From contig JAJONO010000023.1 in NCBI GenBank assembly GCA_021323535.1, forward strand, positions 1 to 64,000: a DNA stretch of 64,000 nucleotides, in the 5' to 3' direction. A program made the translations under genes and the position numbers. Of this stretch, positions 10,090 through 20,022 are shown piece by piece. The notes below the pieces were generated by a model that had not been told where the DNA came from, ran no database searches, and was given only the letters and a program-made list of their open reading frames with translations. Source of the stretch: Bacteroidota bacterium (GTDB taxonomy: Bacteria > Bacteroidota > Bacteroidia > B-17B0 > Aurantibacillaceae). Position 1 is the first letter of the stretch. The number at the start of each line of letters is the position of its first letter.

Positions 10090-10180
10090 TACCCGGGATG
10101 GGACTTGAACCCATACGCTCCTGAAAGCACAGGATTTTATCCCGATAGCTATCGGGACAGCGTGTCTACTAATTCCACCA
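10090..10180 (-). pseudogene. Degenerate tRNA-Leu copy, 5' acceptor arm lost and anticodon arm interrupted by palindrome
   Basis: Near-identical to the intact tRNA-Leu at 10231-10314 over the T-arm, variable arm and D-arm. The anticodon arm contains tcccgatagctatcggga, and the 5' acceptor strand is replaced by AT-rich sequence. Confidence 0.8.
10140..10157. repeat. 18-bp perfect palindrome tcccgatagctatcggga (copy 2, inside tRNA-Leu remnant)
   Basis: Exact match to 8329-8346. Confidence 0.9.
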
Positions 10181-10183
10181 AAT

Positions 10184-10213
10184 AAAAAGCCTCTCATTGC
10201 TGAGAGGCTTTTT
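10184..10213 (-). terminator. Rho-independent-type terminator (aaaaagcctctca-ttgc-tgagaggcttttt)
   Basis: Perfect 13-bp stem, tetraloop, U-tract on either strand; immediately downstream of the intact tRNA-Leu. Confidence 0.85.
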
Positions 10214-10230
10214 ATAATAACAACCTTTTG

Positions 10231-10314
10231 TACCCGGGACGGGACTTGAACCCGTACGCTCGTGAAAGCACAGGATTTTAAGTCCTGCGTGTCTACCAAT
10301 TCCACCACCCAGGC
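10231..10314 (-). tRNA. tRNA-Leu (TAA)
   Basis: GCCTGGG...CCCGGGT acceptor pairing, anticodon loop CTTAAAA flanked by CAGGA/TCCTG, long variable arm, GGTTCAAGTCC T-loop. Confidence 0.92.
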
Positions 10315-10339
10315 AGATACCTGTGTGGTTGTTATTTAA

Positions 10340-10361
10340 AAAACCCTCTTCCGAGGGTTTT
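10340..10361 (-). terminator. Hairpin terminator between tRNA-Gly and tRNA-Leu
   Basis: aaaaccctc-ttcc-gagggtttt stem with T/A tracts. Confidence 0.6.
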
Positions 10362-10396
10362 TCTGATCTCCTTCGTTGAAACTCCGGCTATCGAAG

Positions 10397-10469
10397 AGCG
10401 GAAAACGGGTCTCGAACCCGCGACCTTAACCTTGGCAAGGTTACGCTCTACCAACTGAGCTATTTCCGC
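10397..10469 (-). tRNA. tRNA-Gly (GCC)
   Basis: GCGGAAA...TTTCCGC acceptor, AGCTCAGTTGGTAGAGC D-arm, anticodon stem-loop AACCTTGCCAAGGTT, GGGTTCGAGACCC T-arm. Confidence 0.95.
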
Positions 10470-10641
10470 GTTATCCGTGAAGCGATTGGTTAAAAGAACG
10501 ATTTTGCTTTACGGGACTGCAAATGTAATGGTTTTTTCGGTTCTCCCAAAAAATTTTCTTGAAAAAAGGGGTTTTTCCTGGACTTTGGCGAAGTCCCTGA
10601 TGGCACACAATTTTCCTCTGTATTGTATCGGATTGTGATAT

Positions 10642-12168
10642 ATGATCAGACATCTGTTGATTTTACCCACTATTTTATTCCTCTGCTCCTGCTCCTTTCA
10701 GCGCGCCCGCTTACATAAACTAAATGGTACGCACGCCGAAGAAAATAAGATAGACAACAAAAGCATTCCCGAAGCTCTTCAACTCTCTCCACAACTCCTT
10801 CAATCACACACCGGATTATATTCTCTCGAAAACGGAGGTGAAAGCCTCGCCGCCAGATTATGGCTGTTTGACCACGCGCAGAAAAAAGTTGATATACAAT
10901 ATTACAGTTTCTCTAAAGACATAACAAGCATTGTAGCCTGTCATCATTTGCTCAGGACCGCCGACCGCGGAGTAAAGGTGCGCATTCTTATCGACGATGC
11001 CGCCGCGCGAATGAATACCGATGAAGTACAATTACTCGAATCGCACGACAATATTGAAATTAAAGTTTATAACGCCGGCCTCCGCCTGGGAAGAATGGGA
11101 AAAAGACTCGGAGAGCTGAAGAAAAATTACAATCGCGTTTTACGACGCATGCATAACAAAACACTTACGGTAGATTCCACCGTTTGTATTATGGGAGGAA
11201 GAAATATTGCCGACCGCTATTTTGATTACAGCAAAAAATATAATTTCCGCGACAGGGATCTTCTCATTGCAGGAAAAGAAGTAAATGCGATCTCCCAATC
11301 CTTCGAAGCGTTCTGGACGAGTACACTTTCTGTGCCCTACGCTGATATGACACGCCAACTGAGAAAGAAAAAATTCAAAAAGGCTTCACGGTTCGATGAC
11401 ATTCATCGTTATGCCATTGGTAGTAAACAATTTTCCGATACAATGAGGCAACGTATCCGGAATTATCACGAAGAACTTAAAAGGGCAATAAAGTCAAACA
11501 ATTTTCTATTTACAAAGAGCGTAAATTTTGTGTCGGATATACCGGGTAAGAATGAAGATAAAGCCGAACGAAAAGGCGGTGCTACTTCAGACACTCTGTT
11601 AGCACTTCTGAAACAAAGTCAACACGCAATCGACATCCAGAGCCCGTATTTTATCCTCTCAGATGAAACAACTCCTGTTTTGAAAGAAGCTATAAATCGC
11701 GGCGTGAAAATAAGATTGCTCACCAACAGCATGTGCACCACCGATAATTTTGAAGCGTTCAGCGGTTATCGGCGCGACAGAAAAAGAATTTCTGAATTAG
11801 GAATTCAAATTTTTGAATTTAAGAAAAATGCCAATGTACGTTACAAATTAATGGTGGAAGACATACAGAAAAAAAATAACTACAAAGCAGTTTATGGGTT
11901 TCATCCCAAAACTTTTATTTTTGATAAAAAGATTGCCATTGTAGGTTCCTATAATTTTGATCCGAGAAGCGCGAACTATAACACAGAATGTTTTCTGGTT
12001 ATCCGCTCTGAAGAATTTGTAAAGGATTTACTCCGTGTACAGGAAGAAGAATTTTCACCTGATAACGCCTGGCCCGTAACTTCTGAATGCAATCCCGATC
12101 ACAAGGCAGGATTCAGAAAACGGTTTAAGGTATTCACACGCCGGGTGATTCCGAAAAAACTTCTTTAA
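10642..12168 (+). CDS. Phospholipase D-like lipoprotein (cardiolipin synthase-type)
   Basis: Lipobox 'LFLCSC'; two HKD-type motifs 'MHNKTLTVDSTVCIMGGRNIADRYFD' and 'FHPKTFIFDKKIAIVGSYNFDPRSANYNTE'. Confidence 0.9.
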   Translation: MIRHLLILPTILFLCSCSFQRARLHKLNGTHAEENKIDNKSIPEALQLSPQLLQSHTGLYSLENGGESLAARLWLFDHAQKKVDIQYYSFSKDITSIVACHHLLRTADRGVKVRILIDDAAARMNTDEVQLLESHDNIEIKVYNAGLRLGRMGKRLGELKKNYNRVLRRMHNKTLTVDSTVCIMGGRNIADRYFDYSKKYNFRDRDLLIAGKEVNAISQSFEAFWTSTLSVPYADMTRQLRKKKFKKASRFDDIHRYAIGSKQFSDTMRQRIRNYHEELKRAIKSNNFLFTKSVNFVSDIPGKNEDKAERKGGATSDTLLALLKQSQHAIDIQSPYFILSDETTPVLKEAINRGVKIRLLTNSMCTTDNFEAFSGYRRDRKRISELGIQIFEFKKNANVRYKLMVEDIQKKNNYKAVYGFHPKTFIFDKKIAIVGSYNFDPRSANYNTECFLVIRSEEFVKDLLRVQEEEFSPDNAWPVTSECNPDHKAGFRKRFKVFTRRVIPKKLL

Positions 12169-12171
12169 TTT

Positions 12172-12999
12172 TTATTTCCAATACCTGAACCTGCTTCGTG
12201 TATACGCCCCAAAACAACCAAAACCACCTTTTACATTGGAGTACATGAGGGTTGGCTCACCTGCAGGAGGAAAACTGATTCCTGAGTCATTTCTAAGCGA
12301 CTTATGAAAACTGTAATACGAAACGCTGCAGTTAAAAAGAAAAACATCATAGAATTTTGTAGAATCTCCACTTTGGTAAGATCGTCCTACTATAGATATA
12401 TTTTCTCCATCATTGTTTGCATCGCTATAAAACTCATTGATATGTGCATCGCCTCTAAATGTATCCGGAAGAAACACATTGGTAAAAGCATATAGCGCTA
12501 CCATTCGATAATAATTTACTTTACCGGGTTCATCCGTAAATGAAGCTGTGATATAATCTCTCTTGCCAGCATTTTCAGTAATCGTTTCCAGAGTTACATT
12601 GGTAATAGGAACAACTGTAACCGGAACCTGTGTTTCTGCTGTTGCTACATCACCCTTACTTGTGCTGACTGTCATTTTATAAAATTGCCCTGCCACAACA
12701 GGATATACATTTGTTTTTAGTTCATAGTATTTTGTAGCCTGATTAAAAATAAGCTGTGCTGTTCCCTGGTCGCCGCTTATTCTCACATCTGCATCGGGAA
12801 CTGCCTCCATGATATCTACCTGATTGCTGCTATACAATGGCGAAGAATACGTAAGCTTCAATCTTATAACTGTATCATCGGGACAGATATACGAACACAT
12901 CACCGGCAAAGGTTTTGTGTCTGGTAACTTTACAGTGGCTTCCTTGGTGCAGGAAGCAATCAAAATAAAACAGCCTGATATGAAAAATAGTTTTCTCAT
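12172..12999 (-). CDS. DUF4249-type lipoprotein
   Basis: Lipobox 'FILIASCTKEA', extracellular beta-rich protein directly downstream of a TonB-dependent receptor (typical pairing). Confidence 0.8.
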   Translation of the reverse strand: MRKLFFISGCFILIASCTKEATVKLPDTKPLPVMCSYICPDDTVIRLKLTYSSPLYSSNQVDIMEAVPDADVRISGDQGTAQLIFNQATKYYELKTNVYPVVAGQFYKMTVSTSKGDVATAETQVPVTVVPITNVTLETITENAGKRDYITASFTDEPGKVNYYRMVALYAFTNVFLPDTFRGDAHINEFYSDANNDGENISIVGRSYQSGDSTKFYDVFLFNCSVSYYSFHKSLRNDSGISFPPAGEPTLMYSNVKGGFGCFGAYTRSRFRYWK

Positions 13000-15342
13000 T
13001 TAAAATTTATAACTCCATGAAACACTTGGTAAAATCGGGAACAAAGATACCTGCATTAATTTATTTTTCTTTAAGGCAGGATCGTATTCTGTATAATAGA
13101 AGAACGGATTCTGACGGCTGTACACATTGTAAACACTGAATTCAAAAGTTCGAACACAACGTTTTAATTTTTTATGAAACTGAATTCCAATATCCATTCG
13201 GTGATAAGGCGACATCCGGAAAGAATTCTTTTTTCCATAATCGTTCACATTACCCGGCCAATAATTACCGCCGTATGAAGAAGTGCCTGGAGTAGTATGC
13301 TGTTCTGCGGCATAAGAAGAAATTGGTAATGTAATAGCGTTTCCTGTGCCGTAAACCCAGGTTGAAGAAAGTGTAATGTGATCGTTTATTTTGTAAATAC
13401 CCACAAGGGAAATATCATGTCTTCTGTCGTAACGGGCAGGAAATTTTTCTCCGAAATTCAGTGAATCAAACTGCAACCATGTCCACGATAATGTATACCC
13501 GATCCAGCCTGTAAACTTTCCTACTTTCTTCTGAATCAGAAATTCAGCGCCATAACTTAATCCGTTTCCAGAAACAACTTTATTCTGCCAGTCGTTTTGT
13601 TCTTCGGCATCGTTGTTACTTCCCACATTTAAAAAACTGGAGCCTTCTTTATAGTTCAATACATTTTTCATCCACTTATAATAACCCTCAACAGTAATGG
13701 TCAGATTTTTATCTGTAAGATCTTTCGCTAATCCTAACGCCACCTGCTGCGACTGTTGTGGTTTTACTTTGTTGGTGGCAGGCACCCAGAGATCGGTCGG
13801 GAGGCCTATTCCTGTATTGGAAAGTAAATGCAGATACTGGTTCATCATGGCATACGAACCTTTTACTGAAAAATTGTTTCCCAGCAAATATCTTACAGCC
13901 GCTCTTGGTTCGGGATTGAAAAAATTATCGCCACGACTTGAAAAAACGGAGAGTCTGAAGCCAATGTTCATTTTTAATTTTGATGTTGCGGTCCAATCGT
14001 CTTCTATAAAAACTCCTCCTTCATAAGTATCGATAGCAGGCGACGAATTTTTGAAATCATTGGAAGGATTGGAAGATTTTAGAACGACGGCCTGCGGCAC
14101 AAAATGATGCCAGGTGGAATTGATGCCAAACTTGATGTAGTGTTTAGGATCAGGCATAAAATCAAAACTGTACTTCGCTCCAATATCGCGGATATTCGAT
14201 TTATAATTCAGGTTGTAATAATCGCTTCCGTATTTTTCCTGGCTCTCGATACCCAGTTTATAATTGGTGAAAATTAACGAGAGGTTTGAAAATAAACGAC
14301 TATTGAATAAATGGTTCCATCTTAATGTGCCTGTAGCATTTCCCCAATCAAGTCCGGCTTTGCTTTCGGAATCGGACCGTTTACTCTTAAAATAGAATTT
14401 ATCTTTTCCAAAATAGCCGCTCAGGTATAAGCGATCCTTATCATTGAACACGTAATTGATTTTCGCGTTCATATCGTAAAAATAATAACCTGCCTTCTCG
14501 TCTTTAGGAAGAAATGGATAAATCAGAGCATCGATGTACGTTCTCCTTGCCGACACCAGGAAAGAACATTTATTTTTAATAATCGGCCCTTCAAGCGTAA
14601 AACGCGATGAAATAATTCCTATCCCTGCTTCTCCATGAATTTTTTCTTTGTTTCCATCTTTCATCTGGAGATCGATCACCGACGAAAGTCTTCCGCCGTA
14701 TCGCGCAGGAAATCCTCCCTTGATAAGTTCTACACTTTTTAAAGCATCGCCGTTAAACACCGAGAAAAAACCAAAGAGGTGATTGGCATTGTACACAGGC
14801 GCTTCATCCAGTATAATTAAATTCTGATCGGGGCCACCGCCGCGCACATAGATACCGGCACTGCCTTCACTTCCTTTTTGCACACCGGGCATTAACTGGA
14901 TCACTTTTAAAACATCTTTTTCGCCCATCAAAGCAGGGATCTGTTTAATCTGTTCGATAGGAATATCGATGGTGCTCATCTGTGTTTCTTCACTCACTCT
15001 TTTTGTCTGCTCGGCAGTAACTTCCACTTCCTGCAGATCTTCGGCACCCATTTCAATGTTATGAGTTAAATTTTTATCAAGAAACACATTCAGTTTTTTG
15101 GCTTTAAAATCAACGTAAGTAAAAAATAATTCTACTGAATCTTTCGGTAGAGTAATGGAATAGAAACCGTAATTATTGGAAGTGGTTCCAACTTTTAATT
15201 TGGGAACATAAACAGTAACTCCGGGCAGATTTTCCTTACTTCCTTTTTCGTTGATATAACCGCTGATTGTAAATTTATTCTGTGCATGCAGGCCGTTAAA
15301 GACAAACAATAGCAAAAAAAGACGAAGGACTTTCATGGGCAT
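13000..15342 (-). CDS. TonB-dependent receptor with CarboxypepD_reg-like N-terminal domain
   Basis: 'FTISGYINEKGSKENLPGVTVYVP', plug 'IPALMGEKDVLKVIQLMPGVQKGSEGSAGIYVRGGGPDQNLIILDEAPVYNANHLFGFFSVFNGDALKSVELIKGGFPARYGGRLSSVIDLQMKDG'. Confidence 0.93.
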   Translation of the reverse strand: MPMKVLRLFLLLFVFNGLHAQNKFTISGYINEKGSKENLPGVTVYVPKLKVGTTSNNYGFYSITLPKDSVELFFTYVDFKAKKLNVFLDKNLTHNIEMGAEDLQEVEVTAEQTKRVSEETQMSTIDIPIEQIKQIPALMGEKDVLKVIQLMPGVQKGSEGSAGIYVRGGGPDQNLIILDEAPVYNANHLFGFFSVFNGDALKSVELIKGGFPARYGGRLSSVIDLQMKDGNKEKIHGEAGIGIISSRFTLEGPIIKNKCSFLVSARRTYIDALIYPFLPKDEKAGYYFYDMNAKINYVFNDKDRLYLSGYFGKDKFYFKSKRSDSESKAGLDWGNATGTLRWNHLFNSRLFSNLSLIFTNYKLGIESQEKYGSDYYNLNYKSNIRDIGAKYSFDFMPDPKHYIKFGINSTWHHFVPQAVVLKSSNPSNDFKNSSPAIDTYEGGVFIEDDWTATSKLKMNIGFRLSVFSSRGDNFFNPEPRAAVRYLLGNNFSVKGSYAMMNQYLHLLSNTGIGLPTDLWVPATNKVKPQQSQQVALGLAKDLTDKNLTITVEGYYKWMKNVLNYKEGSSFLNVGSNNDAEEQNDWQNKVVSGNGLSYGAEFLIQKKVGKFTGWIGYTLSWTWLQFDSLNFGEKFPARYDRRHDISLVGIYKINDHITLSSTWVYGTGNAITLPISSYAAEQHTTPGTSSYGGNYWPGNVNDYGKKNSFRMSPYHRMDIGIQFHKKLKRCVRTFEFSVYNVYSRQNPFFYYTEYDPALKKNKLMQVSLFPILPSVSWSYKF

Positions 15343-15457
15343 GGCACTTAAACGTTAAACGGAGGGATTTAGTATGCAAAACTATAAATTTCTACCACTA
15401 AAGCAGAATGAAAAATGAGCAATAAAACCCGGGAAGCGGCGTTTATTTTCACCGCTC

Positions 15458-16012
15458 ATGCCAATGAAATTAAACCTCCTGTGGTTTCTGTACTTTTCAC
15501 CGTTAATTTTATCCAGCCAGATAGTTGTTGATGGACCATGGGCGATGGAATGCGGATTAAGCACGAATACTTTCTTCAGATCACCTGCGAGTGTTAACCT
15601 GAGATACATCTCATCGGCATTCAGATGGTCGGAGGAAGATCTGTCGGAAGAAGAGGAAAAGCATATTGAAAAGTTCAAGAATTCGCGTTTGATGGTTGAA
15701 TTAATTTACACGCCGCCATTAAAGGTTGTGTGCACCGCGTTTAATGTACAATCCCGTTTATTGAGATACAAAAGATTAAGTTTTAATATTTACGGTGGAG
15801 TGAAATTCTTTTTTGTACCCGGACCGGATTTCATAGATATTCCCTATCTCAGTAAGGGAAAAGATCTGTGGTACATGAACATGGGCCTGCTCCTTCAGTT
15901 AAACCTGGGTATCGTAGCGCCTTTTGCTGATATTGGCGGAGATGGAATAATTACTGTAGGCACTGAATTCAATTTCTGCAGGAAACGGATCATTAAACTA
16001 ACCCGTCCTTAA
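15458..16012 (+). CDS. Hypothetical outer-membrane-like protein
   Basis: Signal-like N-terminus followed by amphipathic beta-strands; 184-aa ORF. Overlaps an antisense ORF judged spurious. Confidence 0.5.
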   Translation: MPMKLNLLWFLYFSPLILSSQIVVDGPWAMECGLSTNTFFRSPASVNLRYISSAFRWSEEDLSEEEEKHIEKFKNSRLMVELIYTPPLKVVCTAFNVQSRLLRYKRLSFNIYGGVKFFFVPGPDFIDIPYLSKGKDLWYMNMGLLLQLNLGIVAPFADIGGDGIITVGTEFNFCRKRIIKLTRP

Positions 16013-16186
16013 TTCCTAAAAAATTCTTTAGACGGGTTATCCCAAAAACTAACACATGTAAGATTTTCGCGGTTTTTGTAAGCTGTGCGGAATAGCACCC
16101 GTATATATTTGTTTATCGCATATAACCCCACAGGTTGCTTGTGAGTACCAAAGTACCTGTTACCGTTTCCTTTTAAAAATTTATTT

Positions 16187-19100
16187 ATGAGAAAAAATGT
16201 TGCAATTTATAGTATTGCTATTGTCTTGTTCGTACTCAGCTTTTTATCCTTTAACCGTGCTTATACGGAAATGCAACGTTTTTCGGAGCTTACTAACCGG
16301 AGCGTTTTGGTCGTAAACGATTTTCAGGGGCTCCTGAGACTTGTGATCAATGCAGCAGTTATTAATCCTCAACTTATTGTTGAAACACAAAAGGATGGTA
16401 GCCCGCAACTTTTTTTCTCAGATAGTATATCATTAACACAACAACTTGAAAGGCTCAATAACAATGCGCTGGATACAGTAAATATAAAGGTAGCGAAACA
16501 ACTCGATAAACTTGTAAAAAGCGAAATGTCGTGGTTGCTTCGAAGTAACGTTCCCGATTCCATTGTTCTTCACCAATCGCAAAAACATATTACAGCACTC
16601 AGAACTATTGATTCTCTTATTAAAAAAGGCATGGCACGAACCGGGTTTTTATTTCAATACAGGGAGCGCATGCTTGAGACCTCGATCAACGAGGTGAAAG
16701 TAAGAGTTAGTATCTTTCTTGGGCTTGCATGTACATTGCTTGTGTATACTACAATCAATTTGTTACGGCAATACAAAAAAAGGCGCCTGAAAGAAGAAGA
16801 ACTTGAAAAGCAGGAAAAGAAATTCAGAGCCATGGTGGAAAACAGTCATGATCTCATTGTGATCATTGATGACAATCTGAATGTTTTGTATCGCAGTCCA
16901 TCCACAGAACGCATTACAGGCTTTACCAATGAAGAACGGGAAAAAAGATCCAACCTGGATGATGTTCATGACGAGGACAGAGAAAAAATAAAAAATCACA
17001 TTTCGGAAATGAGACTTAACCCCGGGAAAATAATTCCGGCAAGTTACAGGCTCAGGCACAAAGAGGGACATTACATCTGGCTTGAAGGAACCTTTACCAG
17101 TTTGTTTCATGATACGGGCCTTAAAGGCATCGTCATCAACATGAGGAATGTGAGTGAACAGAAAGCGGCTGAAGTGGAACTGAAAAAAAGCGAAAGACGT
17201 TTCCGCGAAACGCTTGAGAACATGATGGAAGGCGTTCAGATCATAGGATTTGACTGGCGCTACATTTATGTGAATGATGCTTTGACCAAATACAGTACTT
17301 ATACCCACGAAGAAATGCTCGGACGTTCGGTACCTGAAATTTATCCGGGTGTTGAACAAACCAATCTTTATTCCGTATTGAGAGAATGCATGGAAAACAG
17401 AACAAACCATCACCTCGAAAGTGAATTTGTGTTTCCGAATGGTACGAAAAAAATTTTTGAACTTAGCATACAGGCTGTACCCGAAGGTATTTTTATTCTT
17501 TCAGTTGATATTTCTGATCATAAAAAGGCGGAAGTAGATCTGCAGAAAAACATAAAAGAATTATCTGATTATAAATATGCGCTCGATGAATCTTCAATTG
17601 TGGCTTTCACTGACCAAAAAGGAATCATTCAATACGTAAATGATAATTTCTGCAGAATATCAAAATATACACGGGAGGAACTTATAGGGCAGGACCATCG
17701 TGTGATCAACTCCGGACATCATACAAAAGAGTTTATACGAAACCTGTGGACTACTGTCGCCAATGGCCGCATCTGGAAGGGCGAACTTAAGAACAGGGCC
17801 AGCGACGGGAGCATCTACTGGGTGGATACAACTATTGTTCCATTATTGAACTCTTCCGGTAAACCGTATCAATACCTGGCGATCCGAAACGATATCACAG
17901 AGCGTAAAAAAGCTGAAGAGGAAATTATCAAGCTCAACCGTCTTTACGCTTTTATCAGCGCCATTAATCAAAGTATAGTGCATATAAAAGAAGAAGATCA
18001 GCTTCTTAAAAAAGCCTGTGATATTGCTGTTGAGACCGGCGGCTTTAAACTCGCCAGGATAGAAATGTTCGACGACGAAAACAAACTTTTTACGGTTAGC
18101 ATTAGCGGACATACCGAAGGTATCAAAGAAATAAAAAAACAGGCGAGAATAGATTATAGTGATCCTGTATTAAAGCAATCGCCAGTTGGAAAAGTACTTC
18201 AATCGGGACAACACGAAGTAAACAACGATTTGCTTAACGATCCGGCATTGGAAAGCATCAGGGAAATATTTTTACGTATTGGAGTGCGTTCTGCCGTTTC
18301 TTTTCCAATAAAAAAATGGGGTAAAATGGTTGGCGTGTTTAATCTTTCCTCGACACAGGAAAATTTTTTCGATCACAGGGAAATAGATTTACTGAAAGAA
18401 GCGGCCGGTGACATTTCATTCGCGCTTGAAAATTTTGAAAAAGCAAGTAAGCATAAAATCACCGAAGAACAATTACATCATAATGAAAGGCGTTTCCGGG
18501 GACTAATAGAAAAGAGTACGGAACTGAAGACTCTTACCAGCAGCGCAGGCTTGTTCGTTTACGCAAGTCCCAGCATATCAAAAATATTTGGTTACCAGGA
18601 AGAAGAATTTTTAAACAAGCCCGCTTATGATTTTTTTCATCCCGACGATGTTCAGGATTTACTGATAAAACGAACCGGCATATTGGATACTCCGGGTGCG
18701 TCATTTAATTTTCAGTACAGGGTGCGTCATAAAAAAGGGCATTGGGTATGGTGTGATGGTACCCTTACTAACATGCTGCATGAACCATCTATTAACGCCA
18801 TGGTTTCCAACTTCAGGGATATCTCTCAAATGAAACTGGCGGAAGAACAAAAAGAGTTCGACCAAAACAATGTTGCTGCACTGATCAATAATACCAATGA
18901 TCTGTTATGGAGCATCGACAAAGATTACAAACTCATTACATTTAACCGCCCGTTTTATGAAGTAATGAAACAAGCCTCGGGAAAAGAAATGAATAAAGGT
19001 GATGATGTTTTTCAGGCGGCGCTTTCTGAAGAACACGAACAAAGGTTCAGAACCCTGTACGGACGGGCGTTTGCCGGAGAGGCATTTACACATGTTGACG

Positions 19101-19927
19101 TTCAGGAAGGTGAATACGGATATGCAGCTGAAATTTCGTTCTTCCCTATACAACAGGGTAACGACATCATAGGCACAGCATGCTACTCCCGTGATGTTTC
19201 TCAAAGATTAAAACAGGAAAAGGAACGTGAAAAAATGATGGCCGATCTTACACGCTACAGTAAAAACCTTGAACAATTTGCCTATGTGGTTTCACATAAC
19301 CTGCGGTCACCTGTGGCAAATATTATTGGTTTATCGGGCCTGTTGAATAGTGAAATATCGGATGAAGACAAGGTTTTAAGCCAGCAACATCTGGTAAAAG
19401 CCGTAACGCAGCTTGACGTTATTGTAAAAGATCTGAATAAAATACTTGAACTACGCGCAGCGGTGGCTGAGAGTAAAGAAAAAGTAAATCTGAATGAGAT
19501 CGTTCGCGGAATAATGGATAGCATTTATGAAACCATCATCAGTGAAAAAGTTCACATTGACCTCGATCTCCAGGTTACTGATGTAAGTTCGGTTAAAAGT
19601 TACATCTATAGTATTTTTTACAATCTTATAACCAACAGTATAAAATATAAACAAACCCAAAAGAACCCTTTGATCAGGATCAGCTCAAAAGAATTAAACG
19701 GGAATGTGGTTATCGTTTTCAGTGACAATGGAGTTGGTATGAACCTCGACGAATACGGAACAAAAGTTTTTGGTTTGTATCAGCGATTTCATTTAAATGT
19801 AAGCGGAAAAGGAATGGGACTGTTTATGGTGAGAACTCAGGTGGAAGCTCTGGAAGGAAATATAGTTGTAAAAAGTAGTCCGGGACATGGTTCTGTATTC
19901 ACTATTGAGTTGCCTGTTGGAGTATGA
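16187..19927 (+). CDS. Multi-PAS/GAF hybrid sensor histidine kinase (1246 aa)
   Basis: N-terminal TM-flanked sensor; repeated PAS/PAC motifs ('ISDHKKAE', 'ITERKKAE'); GAF segment; HisKA 'YVVSHNLRSPVANIIGLSGLL'; HATPase 'FYNLITNSIKYK...FSDNGVGMNLDE...GKGMGLFMV'. Confidence 0.95.
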   Translation: MRKNVAIYSIAIVLFVLSFLSFNRAYTEMQRFSELTNRSVLVVNDFQGLLRLVINAAVINPQLIVETQKDGSPQLFFSDSISLTQQLERLNNNALDTVNIKVAKQLDKLVKSEMSWLLRSNVPDSIVLHQSQKHITALRTIDSLIKKGMARTGFLFQYRERMLETSINEVKVRVSIFLGLACTLLVYTTINLLRQYKKRRLKEEELEKQEKKFRAMVENSHDLIVIIDDNLNVLYRSPSTERITGFTNEEREKRSNLDDVHDEDREKIKNHISEMRLNPGKIIPASYRLRHKEGHYIWLEGTFTSLFHDTGLKGIVINMRNVSEQKAAEVELKKSERRFRETLENMMEGVQIIGFDWRYIYVNDALTKYSTYTHEEMLGRSVPEIYPGVEQTNLYSVLRECMENRTNHHLESEFVFPNGTKKIFELSIQAVPEGIFILSVDISDHKKAEVDLQKNIKELSDYKYALDESSIVAFTDQKGIIQYVNDNFCRISKYTREELIGQDHRVINSGHHTKEFIRNLWTTVANGRIWKGELKNRASDGSIYWVDTTIVPLLNSSGKPYQYLAIRNDITERKKAEEEIIKLNRLYAFISAINQSIVHIKEEDQLLKKACDIAVETGGFKLARIEMFDDENKLFTVSISGHTEGIKEIKKQARIDYSDPVLKQSPVGKVLQSGQHEVNNDLLNDPALESIREIFLRIGVRSAVSFPIKKWGKMVGVFNLSSTQENFFDHREIDLLKEAAGDISFALENFEKASKHKITEEQLHHNERRFRGLIEKSTELKTLTSSAGLFVYASPSISKIFGYQEEEFLNKPAYDFFHPDDVQDLLIKRTGILDTPGASFNFQYRVRHKKGHWVWCDGTLTNMLHEPSINAMVSNFRDISQMKLAEEQKEFDQNNVAALINNTNDLLWSIDKDYKLITFNRPFYEVMKQASGKEMNKGDDVFQAALSEEHEQRFRTLYGRAFAGEAFTHVDVQEGEYGYAAEISFFPIQQGNDIIGTACYSRDVSQRLKQEKEREKMMADLTRYSKNLEQFAYVVSHNLRSPVANIIGLSGLLNSEISDEDKVLSQQHLVKAVTQLDVIVKDLNKILELRAAVAESKEKVNLNEIVRGIMDSIYETIISEKVHIDLDLQVTDVSSVKSYIYSIFYNLITNSIKYKQTQKNPLIRISSKELNGNVVIVFSDNGVGMNLDEYGTKVFGLYQRFHLNVSGKGMGLFMVRTQVEALEGNIVVKSSPGHGSVFTIELPVGV

Positions 19928-20022
19928 TGCTAAATTGAAAAATAAAAACAGTGGAAATCCCCCAGATTTTCGGTAGTTTCAGTTTTGTATATTTCAGGAA
20001 ATTAACCTAAACTTTATTTAAA

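Noticed and set aside
10084-10308. 74-aa minus-strand ORF (MVELVDTQDLKSCAFTSVRVQVPSRVQ...)
   Set aside because: It is a translation of the tRNA-Leu gene and its pseudogene copy; a well-known spurious ORF type.
15382-15678. 98-aa antisense ORF overlapping the 15458 plus-strand gene
   Set aside because: No signal or motif; the plus-strand ORF is longer with a plausible secreted beta-rich sequence.
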